DNA of 64,000 nucleotides from Verrucomicrobiales bacterium (GTDB taxonomy: Bacteria > Verrucomicrobiota > Verrucomicrobiia > Limisphaerales > UBA9464), in NCBI GenBank assembly GCA_027488845.1, contig JAIYBC010000047.1:62001-126000 (forward strand). Reading direction: 5' to 3'. The notes below the pieces were generated by a model. The model had not been told where the DNA came from, made no database searches, and saw nothing but the letters and a program-made list of their open reading frames with translations. Numbering within the stretch: the stretch's first letter is position 1; the number at the start of each line of letters is the position of its first letter. The translations under genes were made by a program, and so were the position numbers. Of this stretch, positions 8,826 through 17,378 are shown piece by piece.

Positions 8826-10544
8826 TCACTTGATCCCGAGCTGCTGCTGCAGGTACTTCAGCTGCTGGTTCAGGGTGGACTGGACCGTTTCCATCTGGAC
8901 GAAGCTGTTGATCAGCCGCTGGCGGTTCGACTGCACGATCTTCTCCAGGTCCGAGACCTGCGTGTCGATGTCGCTCGACTGCTCGGTCAGGGCGTCCTGC
9001 TTGGCGATCAGGGTTCCGTCGTCGCCGATCGTCGCCTCGATGTATTCGGAAAGCTTGGCCACGACCCCCTTGGAGCTGTCGGTGAAGAGCGTCTTCAGCT
9101 CCGAGAGGTTGTTCAGGATCGCGCTGTCCAGGATCTCGGGGTCGTCGACCGAGAGCGAGTTGTTGTCGCCATTGCTGTCGATGCCGATCTTCGAAAGCGA
9201 GGTGAGGCTCCCGGAGAGGCCCGTGGTCTGGTTGAAGAGGATGGAGCGCAGCTTGGTGGCGATCTCGCTGGCCTCGCCGTCGGCCGCCAAGGTGCCGGCG
9301 GTCACCTTGCCCGCGGAGTCGGTGGAGCTCGCCGTCTGGGAATCGATCGTGGACTGGGCCCGGTTGTAGTCGTCGATCAGGCTGTTGATCGCGCCCCGGA
9401 TGCGGGACGTGTCCGAGGAGACCGTGACCGTCGCGGTGGAGCCCTCCGCAAGGGCGTTGACGGTGATTCCCGTGAGTCCCGAGGAGTCCGCGGTGATGGT
9501 GTTGGAGCGGCTGACCAGCGTCGCGCCGCCGTTCACGGTGTAGAGCAGGTCCTTGCCGCGTTCCAACGTGGAGGACGGGGAGGTCAACCGCGTGGCGGCA
9601 AGGAAGTTGCCGGTGACGTCCTCGAGGGCGACACCGACGTCCCCGGTGGTCTTGTTGGTCAGCGAGAAGCGGTCGTTGACGGCGTCGTAGGACGCGGTCA
9701 CGCCGGCCGAGGACGCGTTGATGCGGTCGATGACGTTCTGGACGGTGTCGGTGGTCGCGTTGAAGGAGACCTCGACCCCGTTGACCTTGAAGCGTCCGGC
9801 GCCCGAGCCGCCGTCGCTGACCGCGGTGGCGAGGTTCGCGGTGGCGAGGGTGCTCCCAAGCTTCACGCCTCCCAGGGACGACGCGCTGTTCACCGTCCCG
9901 GTGCCGTTGTTGTACAGCCGCGCGACGCCGAGGAAGTTCGTGGTGTCCGTGGCGCTGCCGAGGACGATCTCTCCGGAGGTCGCGGTCAGGCCGATGCGGT
10001 CCGTCCCGGGATCGTAGCTGGCGGTGACCTGACCGCCGGTGGCGGCGTCGATCTTGTCGAAGACGGCCTTGAGGGTGTCGGTGGTGGCGATGGTGATCCG
10101 CTTGCCGTTGACGGTGAAGTCGCCCGCGGTGATGGCGGTCGAGAAACCGGCGGAGGAAAGGGTGACACCGGACACGTCGGACGTGGTGGCGAGCGCGGCG
10201 CCGGAATCGGCGGCGCCCAGCTTGCGGGCGGCCGTGGCCAGTTGGCTGATGTTGAAGGCGTAGGCGCCGATCGCGGCACCGGAACCGACCGTCGCCGAGA
10301 GGACCGTGGAATCGCTGCTGGACGCCGTGCGGCTGTCGAAGAACGCGGGGTCCTTGAGCGTGTCGACACGGTTCTTCAGCACGTTCAGCTGGGTCTTGAT
10401 GGACCCGAACGCGTTGTTGCGGTTCTCGATCTTGTTCTGCTCGATCCGCAGACGGGACTGCGGGGCGCGTTCGACCTGGGCCAACTGGTCGACCAACGAC
10501 TTCCAGTCCATTCCTGAGGCCAAGCCCGAGAGCGAGAGATCCAT
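8826..10544 (-). CDS. fliD: Flagellar hook-associated protein 2 (filament cap) FliD
   Basis: FliD caps the growing flagellar filament and helps flagellin subunits fold at the tip. The 572-residue protein begins MDLSLSGLASGMDWKSLVDQL, the conserved N-terminal coiled-coil entry of FliD, and ends with a long helical region (VSDLEKIVQSNRQRL...). The Ser/Thr/Ala-rich middle contains repeated beta-rich modules such as DFTVNGKRI and FKVNGVEVSF. The ATG at 10544 is chosen because it begins the family N-terminus; the frame is open to 10685. No other flagellar gene is present within the window, which is unusual because fliD normally sits beside fliS and flagellin. Confidence 0.88.
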   Translation of the reverse strand: MDLSLSGLASGMDWKSLVDQLAQVERAPQSRLRIEQNKIENRNNAFGSIKTQLNVLKNRVDTLKDPAFFDSRTASSSDSTVLSATVGSGAAIGAYAFNISQLATAARKLGAADSGAALATTSDVSGVTLSSAGFSTAITAGDFTVNGKRITIATTDTLKAVFDKIDAATGGQVTASYDPGTDRIGLTATSGEIVLGSATDTTNFLGVARLYNNGTGTVNSASSLGGVKLGSTLATANLATAVSDGGSGAGRFKVNGVEVSFNATTDTVQNVIDRINASSAGVTASYDAVNDRFSLTNKTTGDVGVALEDVTGNFLAATRLTSPSSTLERGKDLLYTVNGGATLVSRSNTITADSSGLTGITVNALAEGSTATVTVSSDTSRIRGAINSLIDDYNRAQSTIDSQTASSTDSAGKVTAGTLAADGEASEIATKLRSILFNQTTGLSGSLTSLSKIGIDSNGDNNSLSVDDPEILDSAILNNLSELKTLFTDSSKGVVAKLSEYIEATIGDDGTLIAKQDALTEQSSDIDTQVSDLEKIVQSNRQRLINSFVQMETVQSTLNQQLKYLQQQLGIK

Positions 10545-10678
10545 GACATCGGTTGCATCGGCAGGGATCTTCCGGGACTTGAGCGGGCTTCCTCCGCCGA
10601 CGGTGCGGCTGGCGAGCGGGGCGGAGATCCGGAATGCCTTGGCTGGAAGTGGCCAAGGAATCCAGTCTCGACGACGGC

Positions 10679-11914
10679 ATGCCAACGGTCACAGGAACCA
10701 TCTCGATTCGACGGGCGGGCTGCCGCCGCTGGGCGTTGCCCGGCGGGATGCCGGTGCTCCTTTGCCTCTTCGGACTGTTCCTGTGGGCACCGATCGTCCG
10801 CGGCCACAACGCCAGCTCGGCCTACCTCGAGCTCCATCACACCAATGCGACCCTCAGGATCCGGTTCGAGGTGGCGATCCGGGACATCGACGACCTCCTC
10901 AACCTGGATGCGAACGCGGACGGATTCGTGGTCTGGGAGGAGATCCGTTCCCGCGAGTCGGAGTTCCTCCGGGAGGTGGACCGTACGGTGAAGTTCTCCT
11001 CCGGGGCGGGCCTGTTGAAGGTGGTGGAAGAAGGGTCGTCGGCCGTTCGGCGTGCCGAGGGCGGCTACGTGCGCTTCGACCGGAGGATCGACGGAGTCCC
11101 AGGGAACCGACTCCGACTGGAGTACGGGCTTTTCGCGGTCCGCGACCCGCTGCATCGGGCCTTGGTGAAGTTCGAGGACGAATCCGGGATGCAGACCGCG
11201 GTCGTGGGTCCCTCGGGCACCGTGGCGGAATTCGCGATGGCGCAGAAGGGTGGCGGCGCAGGGGCGATGGGATTCTTCCGGGAAGGGGTGCATCACATAC
11301 GGACCGGCTACGACCATCTGGCGTTCCTCTTCGCGCTGCTTCTGCCGGCGGTGCTGAAGAGGTCCATGTCGGGTTGGAGGCCTGTGGAAGGTCTCGGGGA
11401 AGCCGTGCTTCCGGTGGTTCGCATCGTGAGCGCGTTCACTCTGGCCCACTCGATGACGCTGGCCATCGCCGCAGCGGGTTGGCTGCGGTTGCCGGAGCGC
11501 TGGGTGGAATCGGCGATCGCCGGCAGCATCCTGGTCGCCGTGGCGGCCAACGGGTTCGGAAGTGCCGAAGCGGCCGGCAAAGGGTGGCTGTCCCGGATCC
11601 GGGCGGTCTGGCTTGGCCAGCCTGCGACCGTCGCGCTCGTTTTCGGCTGGATCCATGGATTCGGATTCGCCGGGGCGCTGGGGGAATTGGGGCTGACGCG
11701 GGGCGAACTCGTGATTCCCCTTCTGTGCTTCAACCTGGGCGTCGAAGCGGGGCAATTGGCCTGTGTCGCGGCGTTCCTGCCTGCCGCCTTTCTGCTGCGC
11801 CGACATTCGGTCTACCGACGTTTCCTGCTTCCGGTTGGGTCCGTTCTGATTGCGCTGACGGCCTGTGGTTGGCTCGTCGACCGCGCGTTCGACCTCGGGT
11901 GGATGCCTTTCTGA
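10679..11914 (+). CDS. HupE/UreJ-type membrane protein with EF-hand-like motif
   Basis: A 411-residue membrane protein. After an Arg-rich N-terminus and a signal-like segment comes an extracytoplasmic domain with an EF-hand-type calcium loop, DANADGFVVWEEI. The C-terminal half has about six TM helices carrying the family motifs GVHHIRTGYDHLAFL, FTLAHSMTLA, WIHGFGFAGAL and FNLGVEAGQL. Those histidine motifs define the second HupE/UreJ family, related to nickel permeases of hydrogenase and urease systems. No hydrogenase or urease gene is nearby, so nickel transport is only a possibility. Alternative starts at 10634 and 10748 exist; 10679 leaves a positively charged n-region. It is divergent from fliD. 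Confidence 0.82.
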   Translation: MPTVTGTISIRRAGCRRWALPGGMPVLLCLFGLFLWAPIVRGHNASSAYLELHHTNATLRIRFEVAIRDIDDLLNLDANADGFVVWEEIRSRESEFLREVDRTVKFSSGAGLLKVVEEGSSAVRRAEGGYVRFDRRIDGVPGNRLRLEYGLFAVRDPLHRALVKFEDESGMQTAVVGPSGTVAEFAMAQKGGGAGAMGFFREGVHHIRTGYDHLAFLFALLLPAVLKRSMSGWRPVEGLGEAVLPVVRIVSAFTLAHSMTLAIAAAGWLRLPERWVESAIAGSILVAVAANGFGSAEAAGKGWLSRIRAVWLGQPATVALVFGWIHGFGFAGALGELGLTRGELVIPLLCFNLGVEAGQLACVAAFLPAAFLLRRHSVYRRFLLPVGSVLIALTACGWLVDRAFDLGWMPF

Positions 11915-11929
11915 CGAACGGGGCCCGCC

Positions 11930-12193
11930 TCAGCGGACGAACAGTCGCAGGGCGGCCAGGATGCCGAGAGGAAGGCAGATCACCGAAGTCAGGATGCCGG
12001 CGACGGCCAGCTTCTCCGTCCGTGGATCCCGTCCGGAGCGGCGATTCCGGACAACGGCGACCGATCCCAAAAGGAGCCCCAACAAGGGACCGATTCCGAA
12101 GCTGAACGGTCCGGTCAAGCCGGAGACGATCGCTGCGACCGCGAGGGCTCGGCCTTGGGCTGGAGGCGGGGTGAATGGAGTCGGATCCGGCAT
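11930..12193 (-). CDS. Small membrane protein, DUF4190-like
   Basis: An 87-residue protein with a Pro-rich N-terminus (PDPTPFTPPPAQGRA) and two hydrophobic segments (about 20-45 and 65-85) separated by a basic loop. The pattern AVAAIVSGLTGPFSFGIGPLLGLLLGSVAV resembles DUF4190 proteins, which are small double-spanning membrane proteins of unknown function. Its ATG overlaps the stop of the upstream TPR gene as TGATG, so the two are very likely translated in a coupled way. A longer frame to 12355 lies inside the TPR gene and is rejected. Confidence 0.65.
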   Translation of the reverse strand: MPDPTPFTPPPAQGRALAVAAIVSGLTGPFSFGIGPLLGLLLGSVAVVRNRRSGRDPRTEKLAVAGILTSVICLPLGILAALRLFVR

Positions 12194-13938
12194 CAGCGGA
12201 GGCTGGGTACCCAACCGCCAAAGCACTCCCGCTCGATGGGAGTCAGTTCGGTTGGCTTGACCATGGCGCCATAGCGACGGGCGGCCTCCCGCTGTCCGTT
12301 TGCGGAGAGAAGCGCGGCGTAGAGCGCCTTCCATCGGGGTTCGAGTGCCGTCCAATCCACGCTCAACCGCTCGAGGGTCGCCAATCCGTCCGATTCCTTG
12401 CCGGAACGCAGTTGGCCGAGTCCGACGAGGAACTGGATCCGTTCGGTCTTCCTCAGCCCCTCGGGAAAGAGATCCAACTCGGCCAGGATCTGCTCCGGCT
12501 TGTCACCGAGGACCAATTGGAGGTAGGCCGCCTCGGTCCGGACTCCGAGATCGTTGGGCACGACCTCGAGGAACCTCTTGTGGGCTTCCAGGGAAAGGCG
12601 TGCGTCCTTGGACCGCTGGGCGGTCCTGAGGAATCCGGCCGCGGCTTCCAGCCGATTCGGAACCATGGGAATCAACCGCTTCCAAGACGCCGCCGCGATG
12701 CGCCAAAATCCGGCACGTGTCGTGGTGTCCGCCAACCGCTGCAGCAGGAACCGATTGGTGGCGAGGTTCTGCGCCTCCATCCAATGGGTCTCGGCGTCCT
12801 GATTCTTGCCGGTTTGCAGGGACAGCGTTCCCCGGTACAGGGCCCGGTCGAACGGATTCAGGGCCGCATTCGGGTGGTCGACCACCTCCCGGATCCGCTG
12901 GAAATCGCCGGCCTGCGAATACGCCTGCAGCAGCACCGGCAGCAGCGTTCCCACCTTCAGGGTTTCCTCCAGGGGAAGCATCTGGATCAGGGCCTCATGC
13001 TGTCCACGGTCGAGGAGCCACAGCGATGCCGCGGCGAAGGAGGAGGATTCCTTGCTGGCCCGGGCGGAGCCAATCACACGGGGAATCCAGTCCGTCACGG
13101 AATTGGTGTCCGCACGGCGGACGAACTCGGCGGCGGCCAGCACATGGTCCAACCCGGGCGAGGGGCGATTGGTCAGGATGCGGGAAAGTTCGATGCAGTT
13201 CGACGCCTCCAGATCTCCCAAGGTGGCGAGCAGTTGCCACGCGTTGGTCTGCAGGGATCCTTCGGTCCGGGCCAACTGCATCAGCATCTGCCGGCCCTGA
13301 AAACGGTTGGACACGGAGGTCGCATCCGAGGCCAACAAGCCACCTGCCGCCAGCCTGCCGGCTTGGGAAGCCGGATCCACCCGGAGCAGTTCGGCCGCGG
13401 CTTCGCGGGCCTTGGCCGAGTTGCCGGTCCGCTGGAAGAGGTCGATCGATAGCCCGAGGACCTCGGTGTTCGTCGGGTTGGCGCGGTAGAGCTGTTGCAG
13501 GTCCGTGCCGGCGACGTCGAAGCGTCCGTGCACGAGGGCCGTACGGGCGCGGTTGATGCGGTCGTGTGAGGTGAAATCGCCCTTCTGCTCCAGGCGCCCC
13601 CAGTAGCTGAGGGAATCGGCGCTGCCCAAGAGGGCGAGCGTCTCGGCCGCCATGCGGAGCACCTCGTTTTCGTCCGGCGCAAGGACCACCGCGGAGCGCA
13701 GACGGGCCGCACCGTTGGTGAGGTCCAATCTCCCGAAGGCTTCCTTGGAACTGGCGATCAGCTTCTTGGCCCGAAAGACCTTGGCGGCCTTGTAGGCGTA
13801 GGGCGCGCCGATGCCGGCGGCGACCATCAGCACGACCGCAATCGAAACCCAAAGCCAGACGCGGCGGTCCGGCATCGCGACGGGGTCGTCGAAGAGGGGC
13901 TCTGCGGATTCAGGCTCCGGGTTCTCGTCTTGATTCAT
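12193..13938 (-). CDS. Membrane-anchored TPR-repeat protein, function unknown
   Basis: A 581-residue protein with an acidic N-terminus, one TM helix near residues 27-50 (VWLWVSIAVVLMVAAGI) and a long, alpha-helical remainder with degenerate TPR-like pairs, such as AFGRLDLTNGAARLRSAVVLAP and DLFQRTGNSAKAREAAAELLRVDP. Such proteins are usually scaffolds for protein-protein contacts; the domain would face the periplasm if the helix acts as a signal anchor. No catalytic motif is visible. It is followed by the coupled DUF4190-like gene and preceded by the PEP-CTERM gene terminator. Confidence 0.7.
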   Translation of the reverse strand: MNQDENPEPESAEPLFDDPVAMPDRRVWLWVSIAVVLMVAAGIGAPYAYKAAKVFRAKKLIASSKEAFGRLDLTNGAARLRSAVVLAPDENEVLRMAAETLALLGSADSLSYWGRLEQKGDFTSHDRINRARTALVHGRFDVAGTDLQQLYRANPTNTEVLGLSIDLFQRTGNSAKAREAAAELLRVDPASQAGRLAAGGLLASDATSVSNRFQGRQMLMQLARTEGSLQTNAWQLLATLGDLEASNCIELSRILTNRPSPGLDHVLAAAEFVRRADTNSVTDWIPRVIGSARASKESSSFAAASLWLLDRGQHEALIQMLPLEETLKVGTLLPVLLQAYSQAGDFQRIREVVDHPNAALNPFDRALYRGTLSLQTGKNQDAETHWMEAQNLATNRFLLQRLADTTTRAGFWRIAAASWKRLIPMVPNRLEAAAGFLRTAQRSKDARLSLEAHKRFLEVVPNDLGVRTEAAYLQLVLGDKPEQILAELDLFPEGLRKTERIQFLVGLGQLRSGKESDGLATLERLSVDWTALEPRWKALYAALLSANGQREAARRYGAMVKPTELTPIERECFGGWVPSLR

Positions 13939-13959
13939 TCAACAAGGCTGGCGGGAAAC

Positions 13960-13992
13960 AAAAAGACCGTCCGACATGCGAGTCGGACGGTC
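13960..13992 (-). terminator. Rho-independent terminator of the PEP-CTERM-like gene
   Basis: A perfect 11-bp inverted repeat (GACCGTCCGAC / GTCGGACGGTC) with a six-base loop, followed on the minus strand by a run of T residues. It lies 21 bp downstream of the PEP-CTERM-like stop codon and upstream of the TPR gene start, so it separates the two transcription units. Confidence 0.85.
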
Positions 13993-14013
13993 CCTTCATC
14001 GGAAGAACTGGGA

Positions 14014-14793
14014 TCAGGCCTGAGCCTTGCGGCGACGATACAGGGTCGAACCCACGGCGCCCGCCATGAAGATTCCGGCAGCCACGGTGTGGGCCTCGGG
14101 AACGGCCACCAAGGTCAAGGAGACGTTGTCGAGGACGACGTTGCCGACGGCACCGGAGCCGCCCGCAAATGAGGACCAGTAGAAGTTCGCACCGGTGTAG
14201 TTGACGGTCGGGATCCAATCGAAGTCGTACTGGACCCAAGGAATGACAGACTCGTCTGTATTCGACCAATTCGAATTCGCCGGGAGTGTGACCGTCTGGA
14301 GGACGTTAGGCCCACCACCATTTTGGACTTCAAACCCGATCTTAGGAAGCGCCCCAGTCGAACCCGCGTTGGCCGCGAAGAATGAGAAGCGGTAGGTGTA
14401 ACCTTGGGTGAAGTTCAGGGTGCTGCCCGTGTAGAGAATGCATGCATTGCCAGCACCGGAGGTGACCGTGGTGCTCAGGTAGGCATAGCGGTTTCCCTGA
14501 TTGGCGCGGATGGTGTCGTCGGCGTCCTGCATCCAACGTTCCGAGTTGCCATTGTTGCCAGAGGCGAAAGACCAACCCGCGATGGACCAACCTGTGGTGG
14601 TGAGTCCGCTGCCGGTTCCTCCCTGACCGTGAGCCTCCTGACCAGCGAAAGACCCAGGAGCCTGGACGTTTGAGCCGGTGTAGACGCCTGTCTCAAAGCT
14701 GACGTTGCTGAACAGCTGCTGACCGACCGCACTTGTGGACAGCGCCATCGCGATGGCACCGATGTACAACACCCCTTTGTTGAACGAATTCAT
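14014..14793 (-). CDS. PEP-CTERM-like sorted surface protein
   Basis: A 259-residue exported protein with an N-terminal signal peptide, a Gly/Ser/Asn/Thr-rich beta-type body (FSNVSFETGVYTG..., VLDNVSLTLVAVPE) and a C-terminal sorting tail: a VPEA motif, a hydrophobic helix and the basic end YRRRKAQA. This is the tripartite PEP-CTERM signal used by exosortase systems, with PEA in place of the canonical PEP. The body resembles carbohydrate-binding-like jelly-roll folds that hold one-off surface proteins in Verrucomicrobia. Its codon use and GC content look visibly lower than its neighbours. It is a single-gene unit with its own terminator. The exosortase gene is not in this window. Confidence 0.75.
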   Translation of the reverse strand: MNSFNKGVLYIGAIAMALSTSAVGQQLFSNVSFETGVYTGSNVQAPGSFAGQEAHGQGGTGSGLTTTGWSIAGWSFASGNNGNSERWMQDADDTIRANQGNRYAYLSTTVTSGAGNACILYTGSTLNFTQGYTYRFSFFAANAGSTGALPKIGFEVQNGGGPNVLQTVTLPANSNWSNTDESVIPWVQYDFDWIPTVNYTGANFYWSSFAGGSGAVGNVVLDNVSLTLVAVPEAHTVAAGIFMAGAVGSTLYRRRKAQA

Positions 14794-14901
14794 TTACTTG
14801 AAATCTGCATCGGGCCGCTCCCCAGCACGGCCCAGTTCCGTAGGTGATACCAGAAGATGTGACAGCATCAAGGGAGAAATGACTTTTATCAGGTGAAGAC
14901 C

Positions 14902-16725
14902 CTAGGGCGCCTTGGATTGTCTGTTCAGGAGAGTCGCTTCGAGAACCTTAAGAAGTTCCTTGGATCCGGCGTCGTCGGGAGCCAATTCCACGGCTTTCCT
15001 CAGATGCGGAATCGCCTCGGCGGCCTTGCCGGACTGCTGCAGAGCCGATCCAAGGGCCGCATGGGCCAAGGCGTCCGCCGGATCCAGCTCCAGCGCCTTC
15101 CGAAGGAATCCGACCGCCGTGGCCGGGTTGCCGGAGTCCAATTCCACCAACCCCAGGTTTCCCCAGGCGCGGGTGTTGCCCGGATGGAGCCGGACGGCGT
15201 CTTCGAATTCCCGTTTCGCGGCCTCCAGGGCGTTGAGGATCCGGTAGGCGAGCCCCAGTTGGTAGTGGGCTTCGTCGGAGTCCGGGGCCAACTCGACGGC
15301 ACGGACCAGCAGACGCGCGGCATTGGTGGTCTGTTGACGCGAAAGGAACGCCTTGCCGAGGTTGAGGTAGGCGACCGGGTCCTTCGGGTCCATGCGAAGC
15401 CGTTCGCGGTTGTAGGCGACCACGTCCCGGGCCGTTTGACGCAGGATGCCCTCCCCGAGACGGCGCGCGGAGTCATCCGTACGCGGCAGGACTTGGAGCC
15501 ATAGTTCCGCCATTTCATCCGTGGTGCCGAGTCCGAACCGGGTTTCCCGTGGCGGATCGAAGGGGTTCCTCGGGTTGGCGGCGCTGTTGTCGAAGTGGAC
15601 CCGCATCTCCACCCGGGTTCCCTGGGGCAGGAACACCGGCTTCTCGTAGAGATAGACTCCCTGCCAGTTGAAGTCCCAGTCCGGGATCCGCAGCAGTTGC
15701 CGGCGGCTGCCGTCCGGCAGCTCCGCGGTCGCCTCGATGCGCCGGGCGAGGTAGTGCGCATGCGGCAGCAGCCCCAGGAGATCGCAGTCGCCGGCGACCA
15801 TGAAGCGGTCGGTGGCCACGACATGGGTCGAGCCCGGAGGGATGACGAAGCCGTAGTTGACCAGGCCCAGCTTGAGCGGGGCCCGGGATGGGGGGTCCTC
15901 GGTGAACCAAAGCGCCACCTCGGCCTGCAGGGGCTCGGGCTTTCCGGAGGGTTGAAGATGCGCCTGCAAGACCAGATCGGCTCCGGCGGGCAGCAACCAC
16001 GCCATGCCCTTCGGGTTGCGGGTCGGAGGGGCACCCGGCTGCCAGCTGGCGAAGTGGCCGTTGGGCGGCTGGATTCCAGACGGGGAGTCCATGCCCGGGA
16101 AGCCCACTTCGGAATCCATCGCGTCGTGTCGCCGCGCTTCACCCTTCCGGTCGAACTTCAGGAACGCATGGTGCACGGTCCTGGAACCGGCCCGGAATTC
16201 CCACGCGGCGATCCGGACATCCCGGGTCAGTCCGGTTGGCAGCACGAAGTGCCGATAGACGTCACGTCCAGTGGCCGGAACCGTGTAGGGCAGGGGCATA
16301 CGCACCACGAGATCCGGCGTGCCCCAGGTCCATCCGCCGGGAACCGCCGGTGGAAGTGGAACGGCTCCTGTTTCCCCCTGCTGCCAGCCGTCCTCACGCC
16401 ACTTCAGGAGCGTCTGGACTTCCTCGGAAGAGAGGCGGCGTTCGCCTTGGAAGCGGTCTTCCTGCGCGGCCGGCAGCCAAGGCGGCATCCTTCCAGCCCG
16501 GACCACCTCCTCGATCTCCCTGAACCGCTTGCGGACATCCTCCGCCGAAACCAACGGGAACGGCGCCGCGCCGCCGGGCCGATGACAGGAGACGCAATGC
16601 CGGGCGATCAGCGGGGCTACCTGGTCGTGGAAGGTGACCGGGCTGGCGGCGCTCCGGAGGATGCCGGCCGACAGGAAGCCCCAGGTCAGGAGCAGGGTCA
16701 GGAGTTGGAAAAGGCGACGGGGCAA
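14902..16725 (-). CDS. Heme-binding (CxxCH) copper-monooxygenase-like protein with TPR repeats
   Basis: A 607-residue exported protein. After a signal peptide comes a c-type heme motif, CVSCH (Cys44, Cys47, His48). A central region of about 300 residues contains VHHAFLKFD and GLLPHAHYLARRIEA, which resemble the histidine motifs of type II ascorbate-dependent copper monooxygenases. Four or more TPR units follow from about residue 440 (YLNLGKAFLSR, AHYQLGLAYRIL, AWGNLGLVEL). I place the start at the TTG at 16725 because it gives a clean signal peptide just after the preceding redoxin stop; an ATG at 16875 would overlap that gene by 140 bp. The reaction is unknown. Confidence 0.72.
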   Translation of the reverse strand: MPRRLFQLLTLLLTWGFLSAGILRSAASPVTFHDQVAPLIARHCVSCHRPGGAAPFPLVSAEDVRKRFREIEEVVRAGRMPPWLPAAQEDRFQGERRLSSEEVQTLLKWREDGWQQGETGAVPLPPAVPGGWTWGTPDLVVRMPLPYTVPATGRDVYRHFVLPTGLTRDVRIAAWEFRAGSRTVHHAFLKFDRKGEARRHDAMDSEVGFPGMDSPSGIQPPNGHFASWQPGAPPTRNPKGMAWLLPAGADLVLQAHLQPSGKPEPLQAEVALWFTEDPPSRAPLKLGLVNYGFVIPPGSTHVVATDRFMVAGDCDLLGLLPHAHYLARRIEATAELPDGSRRQLLRIPDWDFNWQGVYLYEKPVFLPQGTRVEMRVHFDNSAANPRNPFDPPRETRFGLGTTDEMAELWLQVLPRTDDSARRLGEGILRQTARDVVAYNRERLRMDPKDPVAYLNLGKAFLSRQQTTNAARLLVRAVELAPDSDEAHYQLGLAYRILNALEAAKREFEDAVRLHPGNTRAWGNLGLVELDSGNPATAVGFLRKALELDPADALAHAALGSALQQSGKAAEAIPHLRKAVELAPDDAGSKELLKVLEATLLNRQSKAP

Positions 16726-16735
16726 CGCAGCGAAA

Positions 16736-17365
16736 CTAGCGGGACGCCGGACGCGGGGAAGTCCGGATGCGGCACCCGATCGCCTTGGTTTCGACGGCGC
16801 GTGGATGACCTTCGGCCAGGAAACGGACGAGGGTCTCGGCGAACTCCATCCGACGCGGAGCGGGACGCCGGACACCCAGGCCTTCGAACCGGTCGTGGAG
16901 GCGTCCGCGGTAGATGAGGCGTCCGTCCGGCGTCACGGCCAACACCTGGGGTGTGACGGTCAGGCCGAACCGACGCGTCCATCCGCCCTCGGGATCACGC
17001 CAAGCGGCGGCTCCGGTTCCATACGCGTCCCGATGTTCCGCGACGGCCGCGTCGGTCTCATCCACGTTCGGGTAGAGCTCGTGGAACGACACGCCCTCGG
17101 CGGCGTGACGTCGGGCCAGTTCCCGGTAGTCCGGCAGCAACTGGTTGGAGATCGGGCAGTCGACCGAAAGGGTCATCATCACAACCGCCCGCGTTCCCGG
17201 CGCCAGCGGCAGCGGACGCCGAACCCCGTCGGGTCCGGACAACGGCGGCAGCGCGCTCGCCGTGTCGCCGGCCGGGGACGCCAGCGGCCTGCATGCGGCG
17301 AATGCCAAGGCCGCGGTGGCGGCCAGGAAATCCCTGCGCGTGAGGCCCACGGGAAGTCCCCGCAT
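16736..17365 (-). CDS. Tat-exported redoxin (AhpC/TSA-like) protein
   Basis: A 209-residue protein with a twin-arginine signal (TRRDFLAA at 9-16) leading into a probable lipobox ending at Cys25, so it may be a Tat-exported lipoprotein. The body has a thioredoxin fold with MMTLSVDCPISNQ, placing a single redox Cys at 70, and a cis-proline region LTVTPQVLAVTPDG. Redoxins with this CPISN motif are often next to cytochrome/copper-monooxygenase-like genes, as here (10 bp downstream). The start at 17365 is set by the Tat signal; a longer open frame to 17602 runs inside the upstream kinase gene. It sits 13 bp after that kinase, so it may share the operon. Confidence 0.8.
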   Translation of the reverse strand: MRGLPVGLTRRDFLAATAALAFAACRPLASPAGDTASALPPLSGPDGVRRPLPLAPGTRAVVMMTLSVDCPISNQLLPDYRELARRHAAEGVSFHELYPNVDETDAAVAEHRDAYGTGAAAWRDPEGGWTRRFGLTVTPQVLAVTPDGRLIYRGRLHDRFEGLGVRRPAPRRMEFAETLVRFLAEGHPRAVETKAIGCRIRTSPRPASR

Positions 17366-17378
17366 GCGAGGCGACCGG

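Noticed and set aside
10306-12105. 599-residue open frame overlapping fliD and the HupE-like gene
   Set aside because: Gly/Arg/Pro-rich shadow frame; both overlapped genes have clear family motifs.
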